The notes: generated by a model not told the origin, from the letters alone. A DNA stretch of 64,000 bases from Granulicella sp. (GCA_025408425.1 JANXYX010000001.1:124001-188000); one strand, 5' to 3'; positions 1 to 9,004 are shown, counted from the stretch's first letter. Program-made: numbers and translations.

Positions 1-280
1 CCACCAGGCCGCCAAACACCAGCCGCGCAATCAGCGGCCCTGGAGCGGTGCGATTCGGCGTCTGTGGCAGCTTGTCGCCAATAAACTCACCAGCAGCCAG
101 GATCGTGAAAATCACGGCCGAAGCCAGATTGGCTGTCCAGAAGGCCCAGCTATCAAGAACGGGCAGATGGCCGACGTACGCGAACCAGCACAGCACTGCC
201 ATCGGCGTCATGGTCCGCAGGCCTGTAACCACGCCTAAGAGTGGAATCGCCACGAGCCACGTCAACATTGCAATCGCCAT
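1..280 (-). CDS. DUF4126-type membrane protein, 3' end outside window
   Basis: Partial gene: start and about 93 codons are visible, the C-terminus runs off the left edge. The translation begins MAIAMLTWLVAIPLLGVV and continues with TGLRTMTPMAVLCW and a GEFIGDKLP segment. The glycine/arginine-rich TGLRTMTP stretch between hydrophobic helices is typical of small DUF4126-like integral membrane proteins of unknown function. The ATG is preceded by an AGGGAG ribosome site, and the start lies just downstream of the M28 peptidase stop, so the two are probably co-transcribed. The family assignment comes from memory of its motif. Confidence 0.6.
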   Translation of the reverse strand, partial: MAIAMLTWLVAIPLLGVVTGLRTMTPMAVLCWFAYVGHLPVLDSWAFWTANLASAVIFTILAAGEFIGDKLPQTPNRTAPGPLIARLVFGGLV

Positions 281-289
281 CAGTCTCCC

Positions 290-1969
290 TTACTTTGTTG
301 CAGGTGATCCCGGGTTTGCTACAAAACGCGGCACCGTCATGTCGTCTCCAAACCGCCATGCAGTCAGATAAGACAGTTGCAGAATCCTCGTCATCTTTAC
401 ATAGTTGATCTTTTCCGCCGTATCCGTGGTGTGATGATAGTCCGGATGAAAGCCCGTAAAGAACCAGAACGCGGGGATATTCTTGAGCACAAACGGAAAT
501 TGGTCGCTGCGAAAGAAGACGTTCAACGCCGACTCGTGGTCGAAGCGGTGATCCAGCACCAGACCAACATGCTTGTTCTCCTCTTCCACCACCCGGTCGT
601 AATCCGGGCTATACAAGGCGCCGATCAGGTTCAACCTGTTCGTCGTGTCCGCCGGAATCTCGATCAGTCCGTCAGTCTGCGGACTGGCAGTTTCATTCCG
701 TCCAATCATGTCGAAGTTAATCATTGCCCGCGTTGTTGCCAACGGCCGCAACGGGTGCTGCGCCATGTAATAGCTGCCCAACAGGCCCCGCTCTTCGCTG
801 GCAAACACCACGAACAAAATTGAACGCCGCGGTCTCTGCGGGTTGGCCGCAAACGCATGGGCTAGCTCCACCACCCCGACCGTACCGCTCCCATTGTCGT
901 CGGCGCCATGCCAGATCTCCTCGCCGCTCTCTCCGTCATGATCGTGATGCCCCGAGATAATAATCGTCTCCGCCGCAAGGCGCGGATCACTGCCCTTCAA
1001 CAAGCCGGCAACGTTGTGCGAGATGCCAGTAGTTCGTGAAGCGTTTTTCAGGTGGATCGACAGACTTGTGTCCGGCAACTCCCGCGATTGGACCGTCAGG
1101 TCCTTGTCGATGGCCGCCTGCAGCTCGTGCGGAGTCCTACCTGCAGTCGCAAGGATCTCCTCTGCCACCTCGTCCAACACCGCCACCGACGGGATATGTA
1201 ACTCATCGTCGGGAAGCGCTTGCATAGGAATCGGTATCGCTCGCGTGATGCTACCGCCAATCCTGGCTGCCCGTTCCGTATTCGTAAGGTGCTTGCGGTT
1301 AGGCTCTGCCACCACAATCAGTGCAACCGCTCCATGCGCCTGCGCGTTCAGCAGCTTAACCCGGGTCGTGGCATAGCGTGTATTCCCGGTCCCGTTGAAG
1401 ATAGACCGCGCATCGGTCTCCTGAGGCTCATGGTCGAATACCAATACGATCTTGCCCTTGGCATCAATATTCTTGTAGTCGTCGTACCCAAGCTCTGGCG
1501 CCGTAATGCCAAACCCCGCGAATACCACGGGGGCAGTCACATCGGTATCATCGTGGTACGCTCCAAGTGCCTTCGGCGCGCTCCAAACGATCCGCTTGCC
1601 GCCACGATCTAGCGTGACAGCAGACGCCGCGCGATCCGCACGATACTCCACCAGGGGCACAGCCTGCAGGTAACTGGGCTTCCCGTTTGTATCCGTCGCT
1701 GCTGGCGTCAGGCCGGCCTTGGCAAACTCACTGGCAACCCACTCAGCCGCAGCGTCGTCCCCACGCTGGAGACTCATCCTGCCACCCAGCGCATCGGAAG
1801 AAAGAAACGCCAGGTTCGCTCGCAAGTCAGTCTCATGGATGACTCCGTAACCGGCCATCTCCCGCACCGGCACCCTGGCGGGAGCAGGAGCCACAGTCTG
1901 GGCCATGCCCAACTGCACAGCACCAACTCCAACCAACATGACTACCGCTACGCAGTGAGCAATTTGCAT
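290..1969 (-). CDS. Secreted M28-family zinc aminopeptidase
   Basis: Predicted exported metallopeptidase of 559 residues. I start it at the ATG that opens a signal peptide (MQIAHCVAVVMLVGVGAVQ, ending near AQT); an upstream in-frame start would add 23 residues before the signal. The middle holds a PA-like insert, and the catalytic domain shows the M28 co-catalytic zinc ligands in order: H near residue 341 (SGHHDHDG), D near 357 (GADDNGSGT), the EE pair near 391 (ASEERG), D near 419 (NFDMIG) and H near 513 (HPDYHHTTD). Expected role is release of N-terminal amino acids from peptides in the periplasm or outside the cell; the true substrate is unknown. All catalytic residues appear intact. Confidence 0.9.
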   Translation of the reverse strand: MQIAHCVAVVMLVGVGAVQLGMAQTVAPAPARVPVREMAGYGVIHETDLRANLAFLSSDALGGRMSLQRGDDAAAEWVASEFAKAGLTPAATDTNGKPSYLQAVPLVEYRADRAASAVTLDRGGKRIVWSAPKALGAYHDDTDVTAPVVFAGFGITAPELGYDDYKNIDAKGKIVLVFDHEPQETDARSIFNGTGNTRYATTRVKLLNAQAHGAVALIVVAEPNRKHLTNTERAARIGGSITRAIPIPMQALPDDELHIPSVAVLDEVAEEILATAGRTPHELQAAIDKDLTVQSRELPDTSLSIHLKNASRTTGISHNVAGLLKGSDPRLAAETIIISGHHDHDGESGEEIWHGADDNGSGTVGVVELAHAFAANPQRPRRSILFVVFASEERGLLGSYYMAQHPLRPLATTRAMINFDMIGRNETASPQTDGLIEIPADTTNRLNLIGALYSPDYDRVVEEENKHVGLVLDHRFDHESALNVFFRSDQFPFVLKNIPAFWFFTGFHPDYHHTTDTAEKINYVKMTRILQLSYLTAWRFGDDMTVPRFVANPGSPATK

Positions 1970-2088
1970 GATGACAAAGGTACACGGACGCACCCGAAAG
2001 CGCGGAAAATATGTTGTCGAACCGCATGTCCGGAACACACCATAAAGTCACCACGGTTGCCACACCAAATACCAGCAAATACCAGCAA

Positions 2089-2123
2089 AAAACCACGATT
2101 TCGGCTCAGAAAATCGTGGTTTT
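2089..2123 (-). terminator. Intrinsic terminator downstream of glyA
   Basis: Perfect 13-bp inverted repeat (AAAACCACGATTT / AAATCGTGGTTTT) around an 8-nt loop, with A and T runs on its flanks. On the minus strand it follows the glyA stop and ends in a run of T, so it should end glyA transcription before the peptidase promoter. Just beside it lies a short direct repeat of AAATACCAGC. Confidence 0.85.
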
Positions 2124-2156
2124 GCGATCAATTTGTCCTATAAAACCTCTACTTGC

Positions 2157-3422
2157 CTACTCTTGCCGCAGATAGCTGTACAAAGGGAATCGTTCCGTCA
2201 TCTCGCCCACTTCATGGCGGATTTGCTTCAATTTCCCTGCATTTCCTCGGTTTTCTAGGGCCTGTACGATCCACGTGGCGATCTGTTTCATCTCCTGCTC
2301 CTTCATGCCACGAGTCGTCAGCGCCGGCGTACCGATTCGTATACCGCTCGGCTTCATCGGCGGATTTGAATCATACGGAATTGCATTCTTATTCACAGTA
2401 ATTCCAGCCTCTCCGAGCGCGTACTCTGCCTCCGAGCCGAGGATTCCCTTCTGGAAGACATCGATCAACATGAGGTGAGTATCGGTACCACCGGAGATGA
2501 TGCGATAGCCCTCTGCTGCGATCGCTTCGGCAAGCACTTTCGCATTTGTAACCACTTGTGCTGCATATGTAGCAAATTCGGGCTCCAGCGCCTCTTTGAA
2601 CGCTACGGCCTTAGCCGCTACGATATGCATCAGCGGTCCGCCCTGCTGGCCGGGGAACACACTTCGGTCGATTCCGGCTGCGAACTCCTGCTTGCAGAGA
2701 ATGAGTCCGCTACGTGGACCACGCAGGGTTTTATGGGTCGTCGTGGTGACAACATGCGCGTGCGGTACTGGCGAGGGATGAACACCTCCAGCCACCAATC
2801 CAGCGAAATGCGCCATATCAATGAAGAGATAGGCACCTACTTTGTCGGCGATTGCCCGCATACGCTCAAAATCAAACTGGCGCGGATAAGCGCTGCCACC
2901 ACCAATGATCATCTTGGGCTGCTCACGAACGGCGGTAGCTTCGAGTTCATCGTAGTCGATGGTCTCGGTATCCTTGCGCACCTGATAGCCAACGATGCGG
3001 TAGAGTTTGCCGGAGAAATTCAGCTTGTGCCCATGAGTGAGGTGGCCACCGTGGGCAAGATCGAGCCCGAGAACGCAATCTCCGGGTGCAACCAACGTCA
3101 TGTAAGCGGCAGCATTCGCTTGTGAGCCAGAGTGCGGCTGAACGTTTGCGTGGTCGGCACCAAAGATGCGTTTCGCGCGGTCGCGAGCAATATTTTCAAC
3201 GATATCGGCGTATTCACACCCACCGTAGTAGCGTTTCCCCGGGTAACCCTCAGCATATTTGTTCGTGAACACGGTACCGGCGGCTTCGAGCACCGCCCGG
3301 CTCACGAAATTCTCGGACGCAATCATCTCTAGCCCTTCGTGCTGACGGGCGATCTCATTCTTAATTTGCGCGGCAATTTCCGGGTCAGCAACGGCGAGGG
3401 GTGCATTCAAATTGATCGGCAT
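2157..3422 (-). CDS. glyA: Serine hydroxymethyltransferase
   Basis: PLP enzyme interconverting serine plus tetrahydrofolate with glycine plus 5,10-methylene-tetrahydrofolate, the main source of one-carbon units in the cytoplasm. The 421-residue length is normal for bacterial GlyA. Family hallmarks are present: the N-terminal [13 protein letters not shown], the [15 protein letters not shown] substrate loop, HSGSQAN, and the PLP lysine K231 in [14 protein letters not shown]. The ATG follows an AAGGAT ribosome site and the gene ends in a strong terminator, so it looks monocistronic. Confidence 0.97.
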   Translation of the reverse strand: MPINLNAPLAVADPEIAAQIKNEIARQHEGLEMIASENFVSRAVLEAAGTVFTNKYAEGYPGKRYYGGCEYADIVENIARDRAKRIFGADHANVQPHSGSQANAAAYMTLVAPGDCVLGLDLAHGGHLTHGHKLNFSGKLYRIVGYQVRKDTETIDYDELEATAVREQPKMIIGGGSAYPRQFDFERMRAIADKVGAYLFIDMAHFAGLVAGGVHPSPVPHAHVVTTTTHKTLRGPRSGLILCKQEFAAGIDRSVFPGQQGGPLMHIVAAKAVAFKEALEPEFATYAAQVVTNAKVLAEAIAAEGYRIISGGTDTHLMLIDVFQKGILGSEAEYALGEAGITVNKNAIPYDSNPPMKPSGIRIGTPALTTRGMKEQEMKQIATWIVQALENRGNAGKLKQIRHEVGEMTERFPLYSYLRQE

Positions 3423-3537
3423 TTCGTTATTTTATCCTTAGATTTGAGTGTGAATGCGCAATGTCCGCGCAGATGTGATGCGGTGAAAGTATTCGTATTC
3501 GGTAGCTCATTCGCCCTGTAGTCGGCATGTAATGTGT

Positions 3538-4731
3538 TCAGGCTTTGATAGTTCCCTTTTGCGCAAGTCTCTTGAATGACTCGTAGATGAACGAGCCCAG
3601 ATACCAGCCGTCAATATATTTGTAGGGCGTTTCGCCTGTGGTGTAGTGGCCGCAAGGCAATACTTTGGAGACATAATCCACTTTGCGGTGATCGAAGTTG
3701 TTGAGGACATCCAGGGAAAACTCGCGGAGAAAGGTCAGGTCGTAGGTGGCGTGGACGACCAGGACACGCTTTGGATTCGCGGCAAATCGGTCCATATAGG
3801 ACATTGGACTGACTGCGGTGAAGACTTCGCGGACCTGCTCCTGGGTGAGTCCAGCTTGTTCGAATGCAGCACGAATGTGGCGGGTACTCTGACCGGTCCA
3901 AACAACGTCGCCAAACCAGGTAGAGGCGTGATTGAATGCGCAGACCTGGAGCCGGGCATCGTGAGCGGCCGCGATAAAAGCGTAACAACTCCCCAGGCTG
4001 GTTCCGAGGACGCCGAACTGCTCGTATCCTTGCGATTCCAACCAGTCGATACAGCTACGGATATCGACGACGGCCTGACGGCATGCGGCTGTTGTTCGCC
4101 CGATATTTGAGCTGGTGGCGTAGTCAGAGCGCTCCAACTCGGCTGGGCGGCGGATGTCATGGTAGGGCTTGGAGAGGCGCAGCGCAGAGATACCGAAGCG
4201 GTTAAACATGGTGCAAAGCGCGTTATGGCTGAAGGCATCGGCGTTCCACTGTGGCATGACGATAATGGCCTGCCTGGGCCTACTGGGCTGCTTGGCAGAG
4301 GGCTCCGGGGCGGGATACCAGCGGGCGTTGACGATGTCGTTCTCTGGATAAGGGGTGCTGACGGGGGAGGTGAAGCGCAGAAATTCGGCCTCTTCGAGTT
4401 CGCCAACTGCGGCCTGAAGCTTTAGCTCTGCATCCTGCGCGAGCGTCTCCGGGCGTACGTTGGTGGGGAAGAGTTGGGGGTGGCGGGTCTCCAGGCGGAA
4501 GTCCGTTGGAGTGACATAGCCGAAGAAATCCTCAGAGTGCTCAACAATTTCGTGATTGAGAGCGACCATGCGCTGAAGGTCGTCTGGGATCGCGTCTGCA
4601 TTGGCCAACCGACTGAAGTCGTTAAGCCAGTCGAAGCCCCATTCGAGCGGCCGGACGATGCGATTGGTATCTCGGGTGGTGAGGGCTGTCTCCCAGGAGA
4701 ACATCCACTTCGCGTAAAGCCTTGAGAGCAT
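3538..4731 (-). CDS. Alpha/beta hydrolase, ABHD18-like
   Basis: Protein of 397 residues with an alpha/beta-hydrolase fold. The nucleophile elbow is GTSLGS with serine near residue 245, preceded by a hydrophobic strand; a later strand RVLVVHATYDLTF could supply the acid and GHYTTGE near the C-terminus the histidine. The long N-terminal part before the elbow resembles the poorly characterised ABHD18-like group. No signal peptide is seen, so it is probably cytoplasmic; the substrate cannot be told. It sits alone between glyA and the regulator in the same orientation. Confidence 0.75.
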   Translation of the reverse strand: MLSRLYAKWMFSWETALTTRDTNRIVRPLEWGFDWLNDFSRLANADAIPDDLQRMVALNHEIVEHSEDFFGYVTPTDFRLETRHPQLFPTNVRPETLAQDAELKLQAAVGELEEAEFLRFTSPVSTPYPENDIVNARWYPAPEPSAKQPSRPRQAIIVMPQWNADAFSHNALCTMFNRFGISALRLSKPYHDIRRPAELERSDYATSSNIGRTTAACRQAVVDIRSCIDWLESQGYEQFGVLGTSLGSCYAFIAAAHDARLQVCAFNHASTWFGDVVWTGQSTRHIRAAFEQAGLTQEQVREVFTAVSPMSYMDRFAANPKRVLVVHATYDLTFLREFSLDVLNNFDHRKVDYVSKVLPCGHYTTGETPYKYIDGWYLGSFIYESFKRLAQKGTIKA

Positions 4732-4770
4732 TTATTTAGTTTACCAACCCTTTTTTTGAAGAACAGCGGC

Positions 4771-5478
4771 CTAATACTCCGCCAAGACCATGCAGACGCG
4801 ACCGACGATGTAGTCGGCAGGGGATTCATGTGCAGCTAAGGCTAGAAGTTGAACAGGGAATGTCATTGCGTACGGGCGCAGGATGAGGCGGCCTTCGTTG
4901 AAGTCCAGGAAGCGGATGAGCAGGGCCGCGCCGCAACGGATGGCGTAGAGGGTCGGCTGGTGAGCCCGATAAGGGGCTAGTGAGTTGTAGTGGCGGTCGA
5001 GTACTGCGATGGCTCCCGGCGGCACAATGGGATCCATGGCTGCAGCCTGCTGAGCGTCGGCGCGGATGGCGAGAAAGCGCTGCCAGTTGGCGTGCTTTGC
5101 AGAGGGGCGTGGGCGGTTGTCCTGCAGGCGGGAGGCAGAGACCTGCAGGGTTTCGATGATGGCGGATGGGCTGATTCGGGGGTCATCCATGGCGGAGGAC
5201 GGTGAGACCACGGGAAGGATTTCGACAGGATCTCTTGTAACTGTTGATATAGATGCATTTATATCTATCGGCAGAAGTTGATCGATGGTCAGGTTCTGGG
5301 AGGCCAGGACACGATCGAGACCTTCGAGGGAGAGGGAACGCTTGCGATTGAGGAAGTTCGAGACGTGAGCCTGCTGGAAGCCGGCCTGCCTGGCGAGGCG
5401 GCTGCCTGTGAGGATGCCTCGGTCGATGCGCCGGAGGAGTTCGAGCCGGAGGAGTTCGTGGAGATCCTGGAAATTCAT
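4771..5478 (-). CDS. XRE-type regulator with degenerate S24/LexA-like domain
   Basis: 235-residue putative repressor. Residues about 10-60 form a helix-turn-helix (GSRLARQAGFQQAHVSNFLN). The C-terminal part follows the S24/LexA pattern, from AAAMDPIVPPGAIAVLD to YIVGRVCMVL, but the catalytic serine of the GDSMxP motif is alanine (AAAMDP) and the usual lysine is arginine (LLIRFLDF). It would therefore not self-cleave. I use the internal ATG at MNFQDLHELL; an upstream in-frame start adds 11 residues. It is divergent from the phage-derived cluster, the place of a phage repressor, so control of that cluster is the likely role (inference). Confidence 0.75.
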   Translation of the reverse strand: MNFQDLHELLRLELLRRIDRGILTGSRLARQAGFQQAHVSNFLNRKRSLSLEGLDRVLASQNLTIDQLLPIDINASISTVTRDPVEILPVVSPSSAMDDPRISPSAIIETLQVSASRLQDNRPRPSAKHANWQRFLAIRADAQQAAAMDPIVPPGAIAVLDRHYNSLAPYRAHQPTLYAIRCGAALLIRFLDFNEGRLILRPYAMTFPVQLLALAAHESPADYIVGRVCMVLAEY

Positions 5479-5523
5479 ATGGCTTTTGATTCCCGTCTTG
5501 ATCCATAGCATTTGATATGGCGA

Positions 5524-5552
5524 AGATTAGGCGAATAGTTAGTTTATTGCAA
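5524..5552 (-). promoter_or_regulatory. Candidate promoter of the XRE-type regulator
   Basis: Read on the minus strand: -35 TTGCAA and -10 TAATCT separated by 17 bp, about 45 bp upstream of the chosen start. The -35 is contained in a perfect 12-bp palindrome TTATTGCAATAA, which could be an operator. Prediction by eye only. Confidence 0.5.
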
Positions 5553-5555
5553 TAA
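5544..5555. promoter_or_regulatory. Palindrome TTATTGCAATAA, candidate operator
   Basis: Perfect 12-bp palindrome overlapping the -35 of the regulator promoter and lying about 65 bp upstream of the strong promoter of the phage-derived cluster. That position suits autoregulation by the divergent XRE-type regulator, but no second copy was found to support this. Confidence 0.35.
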
Positions 5556-5620
5556 GTATTTGCTCTAAGTGATGATGTTTATTCGGTTTTGGTTACTTTT
5601 GGGCGATAAAAAGATTACTG

Positions 5621-5649
5621 TTGACAGGGATTTTGTCTAAAGCTATAAC
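5621..5649 (+). promoter_or_regulatory. Strong sigma-70-type promoter of the phage-derived cluster
   Basis: Perfect -35 TTGACA, 17-bp spacer, -10 TATAAC. The predicted start near 5656 gives an untranslated leader of about 290 nt before the first gene. The gap from 5479 to 5948 contains no convincing gene; it holds this promoter, the divergent promoter, the palindrome and the leader. Confidence 0.7.
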
Positions 5650-5948
5650 CTTGAGACTTTCCATTATGGGACTCGGCGGCAAGCGAAAAAGGCTTTATGG
5701 CTCGATTCGAGCAGAGGGTCTGGTTTGCGGCTGAGGCTGGGTGGAACGAAGGCAGGGATGAGGTTGATTTTTCCCAAGGGACTACACCGCAGTAAGCATC
5801 GATAGACAGGTGTTGCAGCCTGAGTGACAGGACCATAGAGTCCGGCGCTGAGAGCGACAGCACTTCATAGCAACCTGAGCGAGCCCCTTCGACCGCTGAA
5901 AAATAACCGAGGCTCGCCGGGGGAGAACTACGCCTTGAAAGGAACGAA

Positions 5949-6179
5949 ATGAACAACTTGCGCTTGGATCTTAAGGTATGTGAGGGATGCGGGGCTTTGT
6001 GGCTTCGCACGGGACTAGCAGCTGGGGTGTATTGCCGGGGCTGCTCATGGAGGCTGGCTGAATTTCCAGCGCCGCGGGAGCGACACGCGGGAGGCCGGAA
6101 GCCTTTGTTGAGGCGGGCTACAGGCTGTGCTGGATCTGCGGCACGGACTGAAGTTGAAGTGGCTGGGGGTGCGCGATGA
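5949..6179 (+). CDS. Small zinc-ribbon protein, first gene of phage-derived cluster
   Basis: 76 residues. CEGCG near the N-terminus and YCRGC about 18 residues later form a CxxC...CxxC zinc-ribbon pair; the rest is basic. The ATG has a GAAAGGAA ribosome site. It overlaps the next gene by ATGA, which suggests translational coupling and a shared regulatory job. No specific family was recognised; it could be a small nucleic-acid-binding or transcription-modulating protein. Confidence 0.6.
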   Translation: MNNLRLDLKVCEGCGALWLRTGLAAGVYCRGCSWRLAEFPAPRERHAGGRKPLLRRATGCAGSAARTEVEVAGGAR

Positions 6180-6730
6180 GTGCAGCCTGTGCGATTCTGC
6201 CGTTTGTGTGGGCCACGGCTGCGGAGCCGGAGGGGATGAAGCGGAAGCCGGTTGCGGCGGTCGTTGCTGTTGCCCGGGAGGACGTGGCGGCTGCGCCGGT
6301 AGCGCCTGGAATGGCGTTTTATCGGAAGTATACGGAGGGGATCCTGCGACGGTATCTAAGGCTCTCTTTGGAGGCGGGCAGGGCACCGTCGCTGCTTGGA
6401 CGGGAGATGTTTCGCGGCAAGGTGACGTCGTACCGAGTTCACAGCTTCGAAGACGTGGTTATTTTCGTGCATGATGTGGAGAAATGTCTGGCAAAGCTGG
6501 ATGCGGGACAACAGCAAATCATCCATCGGATTGCATTGCAGGAGTACACGCAGGATGAGCTGGCCAGCATGACAGGGTTGCCACAACGGACACTAGGCCG
6601 CCGGTATGCGGGGGCACTGGATCGATTGACAGCAATCTTTCTGCGGGTGAAGCTGCTGCAGCCCATGAAAGAGTGTCAAGGGGCCGGAGGCGAGGAAATC
6701 CCTGCAAGTAGCAGTTTCTATTGTGTTTAG
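6176..6730 (+). CDS. Sigma-region-4 / ArpU-like late regulator
   Basis: 184 residues. The C-terminal half reads like a sigma-70 region 4 helix-turn-helix: LDAGQQQIIHRIALQEYTQDELASMTG followed by LPQRTLGRRYAGALDRL. Phage proteins of ArpU/RinA type, which activate late genes, have this shape. The N-terminal 45 residues are low-complexity and may be a tail or a start chosen too far upstream. Coupled to the zinc-ribbon gene and followed by a terminator-like hairpin, it is placed to control the structural genes downstream (inference). Confidence 0.6.
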   Translation: MSAACAILPFVWATAAEPEGMKRKPVAAVVAVAREDVAAAPVAPGMAFYRKYTEGILRRYLRLSLEAGRAPSLLGREMFRGKVTSYRVHSFEDVVIFVHDVEKCLAKLDAGQQQIIHRIALQEYTQDELASMTGLPQRTLGRRYAGALDRLTAIFLRVKLLQPMKECQGAGGEEIPASSSFYCV

Positions 6731-6807
6731 GAGGAACAAAATAGTTGACTGGGAGTTATGTGGCAGTTGCTATTCTAGAAAGGTAAGTAAGAAATAGAAG
6801 TGACGAG

Positions 6808-6845
6808 ACGGGAGGGCGCCTGGAGACAGGTTGCTCTCCCGTTTT
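6808..6845 (+). terminator. Terminator-like hairpin between regulator and structural genes
   Basis: ACGGGAG pairs with CTCCCGT across a 21-nt loop that can itself fold (CCTGGAGACAGG), followed by TTTTG. It separates the two regulatory genes from the structural genes, where anti-termination or a separate late promoter would act. Confidence 0.55.
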
Positions 6846-6861
6846 GCATTGGGGGCTGAGC

Positions 6862-7197
6862 ATGGTGAAGAAGCGAGTAGCGGGACGGTTTGTGCGGGAT
6901 GAGAGTGCCGATGGCGAGAGAGAGCCGAGTGAGGTGAAGGCGAAGAAGGCACCAATGGCGGCTCCGCGACCGAAGTATTGCCGGACGTATACGCGGAAGA
7001 GAGTGGCGGAGGCTTTGCCGGACATTGTCGAGAAGTTTGTGGAGGAGGCGAAGAAGGGGAGCGTTGCCCATGCAAAGGCGTTGGCGAACCTGGGCGGGCT
7101 GGATAAGGGCGACGTGGTTCCGAAGGTGACGAAGCGCCGGGGTAAGGGTGTGGCGGGGTTGCTGCTGGAGGCTTTGAAGAGAGAGCCGGGGAAGTAA
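6862..7197 (+). CDS. Small basic phage protein, possible terminase small subunit
   Basis: 111 residues from the ATG (MVKKRV); a TTG start six codons upstream is possible. The N-terminal third is charged and probably disordered; the remainder is helical and lysine-rich (YTRKRVAEALPDIVEKFVEEAKKG). Its place at the head of the structural genes and its basic helical character would suit a DNA-recognition terminase subunit, but no helix-turn-helix is convincing and the large subunit is about 10 kb away. Function unassigned. Confidence 0.45.
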   Translation: MVKKRVAGRFVRDESADGEREPSEVKAKKAPMAAPRPKYCRTYTRKRVAEALPDIVEKFVEEAKKGSVAHAKALANLGGLDKGDVVPKVTKRRGKGVAGLLLEALKREPGK

Positions 7198-7316
7198 GAG
7201 GCGGACTGCTTGAGTTCGACGTTCCCGTTATTCGCGGAGAGGCTGCGAAGGGCGGGCACACGGCAAAGGCATCGGCAACGAGCAGGCAGGGGCAGAACGA
7301 TTGAGGAGGAGGTGGC

Positions 7317-8024
7317 ATGGGACATGTAGATGGGCTGCATCGGCGAATGGCCTGGACTGGTACTGGGCGAGGTGAGGGTGGCCTCGACCATTTTGGCCGA
7401 GCAATGGGTACAGGACTGCGGGAGAGGGCGGAGGCTGAAGTTGGTCTGTGGGGTTCGGCTCCCTTGAATTCGGTACAACTCCGCGCCATGGCGGTGGAGT
7501 TTCCTGTGGTTCATGGACATCCGAACCGGCTGCCGTTTGAAGGAGTGCTGACGCTGGTGGACGTGGCGAGCGATAAGGCTCCGAGTGGAGCGCGTGGGCA
7601 TCGGGTGGTGCTGACGCGCGAGGCGGCGGAGGCGGCGCTACCGAGTCTGCTGGGGATGGCGGTGGACTACAAAGCCGGGTGGGATGGCCATGATGCGCGA
7701 CAGAAGTGCGGCATCATTACCGCGGCCGAGGTGGATGGGCAGCGTCTGACGGTGGCGGGGTATCTGTTTGCGCGGGACTTTCCGGAGATGGAGGCAAAGA
7801 TCCAGGGGGAGAGTTCCGGAGCGATGGGGATGAGCTACGAGTTGGCGGATGCGCATGTGGCCGATATGCGGACACAGGTGTGGACTCTGACGCGGGCGAC
7901 TTTTACCGGCGCGGCGATTCTGCTGCGGGAGAAGGCAGCATACCGGAGCACGAGCTTCCGGCTGAAGCGGAACGGGAGTGCAACGCCTGCGGGGGCGAGG
8001 CGACACTCCAGCAAAGCGGTATAG
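7317..8024 (+). CDS. Putative prohead (capsid maturation) protease
   Basis: 235 residues; strong ribosome site GAGGAGGTGGC before the ATG. The central region runs from FEGVLTLVD through VDYKAGWDGHDARQKCGIIT to GESSGAMGMSYELADAHV, the order histidine then GxSxE-like serine seen in phage head proteases of S78/U35 type. It lies before the scaffold-like and capsid genes, where such proteases are normally encoded. The match is by pattern and position; catalytic residues (H in WDGHD, S in GMSYEL) are proposals. Confidence 0.5.
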   Translation: MGHVDGLHRRMAWTGTGRGEGGLDHFGRAMGTGLRERAEAEVGLWGSAPLNSVQLRAMAVEFPVVHGHPNRLPFEGVLTLVDVASDKAPSGARGHRVVLTREAAEAALPSLLGMAVDYKAGWDGHDARQKCGIITAAEVDGQRLTVAGYLFARDFPEMEAKIQGESSGAMGMSYELADAHVADMRTQVWTLTRATFTGAAILLREKAAYRSTSFRLKRNGSATPAGARRHSSKAV

Positions 8025-8092
8025 GGATGTTGCGCTGAGTGCCAGGCGTGACGGTTTGCATTGGCTGGTGGATTGACTACGAAGGAGAGGGA

Positions 8093-8500
8093 ATGACGTT
8101 TATAGGAGTGTTGGAAGCGATTGGGAAAGGCTTTGAGAAAGGCCTGAAGTGGGCCGTGGAGTATGCGGTTCCGGTGGAACGGCTGGTGGCATTGTTGTTT
8201 CCAGCGGCTGGGCCTGCGGCTGTTGCAGTGGCGGATGCGACTACGTTGATTCAGAATGCGGTGCTGCTGGTGGAGCAGAAGTATGCGGCTGCCGGTGCGC
8301 AGAACGGTTCGGGTGCACAGAAGCTGGCGGAGGTCATGCTGGTGATCGAGCAGACCGTGACCACGCTGCTGGTGCAAGCGGGAATTAACCCGCACAGCGG
8401 ATATGTCGCGAACCTGGTCTCTGCGGTGGTGGCAATTCTGAATGTGCAGAGTATGCCGGCCGCGGCCAGTGCGGGCGTATCGACTGGTGCGAAGGCCTAA
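8093..8500 (+). CDS. Small hydrophobic/amphipathic phage protein
   Basis: 135 residues from the ATG with GAAGGAGAGG ribosome site. Alanine- and valine-rich helices dominate, with a hydrophobic segment near residues 30-45 and a C-terminal LVSAVVAILNV. It resembles loosely the last gene of the cluster (25023-25280): both have GxQKxA followed by VxxIV-type helices and a final hydrophobic helix with LN. No family recognised; a membrane or virion-associated role is possible. Confidence 0.5.
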   Translation: MTFIGVLEAIGKGFEKGLKWAVEYAVPVERLVALLFPAAGPAAVAVADATTLIQNAVLLVEQKYAAAGAQNGSGAQKLAEVMLVIEQTVTTLLVQAGINPHSGYVANLVSAVVAILNVQSMPAAASAGVSTGAKA

Positions 8501-8563
8501 GAGGTTTGAGAGGGAGTAGCAGACCTCCGCTGCAAACGTAAGAGATGTGAAGGAGGAGAGAGC

Positions 8564-9004
8564 ATGGAGATGGAGATGAAGGACGATTTGGGTGTGAGCG
8601 AGTTGGGCACCACGGTGGAGCGACTGGCGGCTGCGGCTGGATTGCTGGAGCAAGCGGTGGAGCGGCTGGTGCAGCGGCAGAGCTTGTTTGTAGACGACGC
8701 CGAGGCAAGCATTGGGCGCATCGTGGCGACTGCGGAGCAACGACGAGAGAGTGAACTGGAGCGGAAGCTGGCGGCGGCAGAGGCTGAGATAGCTGAGCTA
8801 CGGGCTGCCAGTGTATCTGTACCTGCTGTCGTTACACATGGGCGCAAGACGATTCCTAGTGCGATGGTGAATCTGCTGGCGAAGCAGGGTGTAGCAGTGG
8901 ATTCGATGGAGGCTGGCGCGTTGGATAGCGCGCTGGGCAGCTTGAGTATGGAGCAGCGGTTTGCGGTGAAAGCGCAGTTGATGCGATCTGGGTTGCTGGG
9001 TTAG
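8564..9004 (+). CDS. Coiled-coil protein, probable capsid scaffold
   Basis: 146 residues, acidic at the N-terminus, with a long predicted coiled coil (AEQRRESELERKLAAAEAEIAELRA) and a helical C-terminal domain ending MRSGLLG. Size, coiled coil and position directly before the major capsid gene suit a scaffolding protein. AGGAGGAGA ribosome site precedes the ATG. Assignment rests on position and composition only. Confidence 0.5.
   Translation: MEMEMKDDLGVSELGTTVERLAAAAGLLEQAVERLVQRQSLFVDDAEASIGRIVATAEQRRESELERKLAAAEAEIAELRAASVSVPAVVTHGRKTIPSAMVNLLAKQGVAVDSMEAGALDSALGSLSMEQRFAVKAQLMRSGLLG

Noticed and set aside
5615..6010. 131-codon minus-strand frame in the phage-cluster leader
   Set aside because: Overlaps the promoter and first gene, no domain or ribosome site; probably chance.
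6745..6776. Promoter TTGACT...TATTCT before the structural genes
   Set aside because: Spacing of 20 bp is too long and it lies before the terminator-like hairpin.
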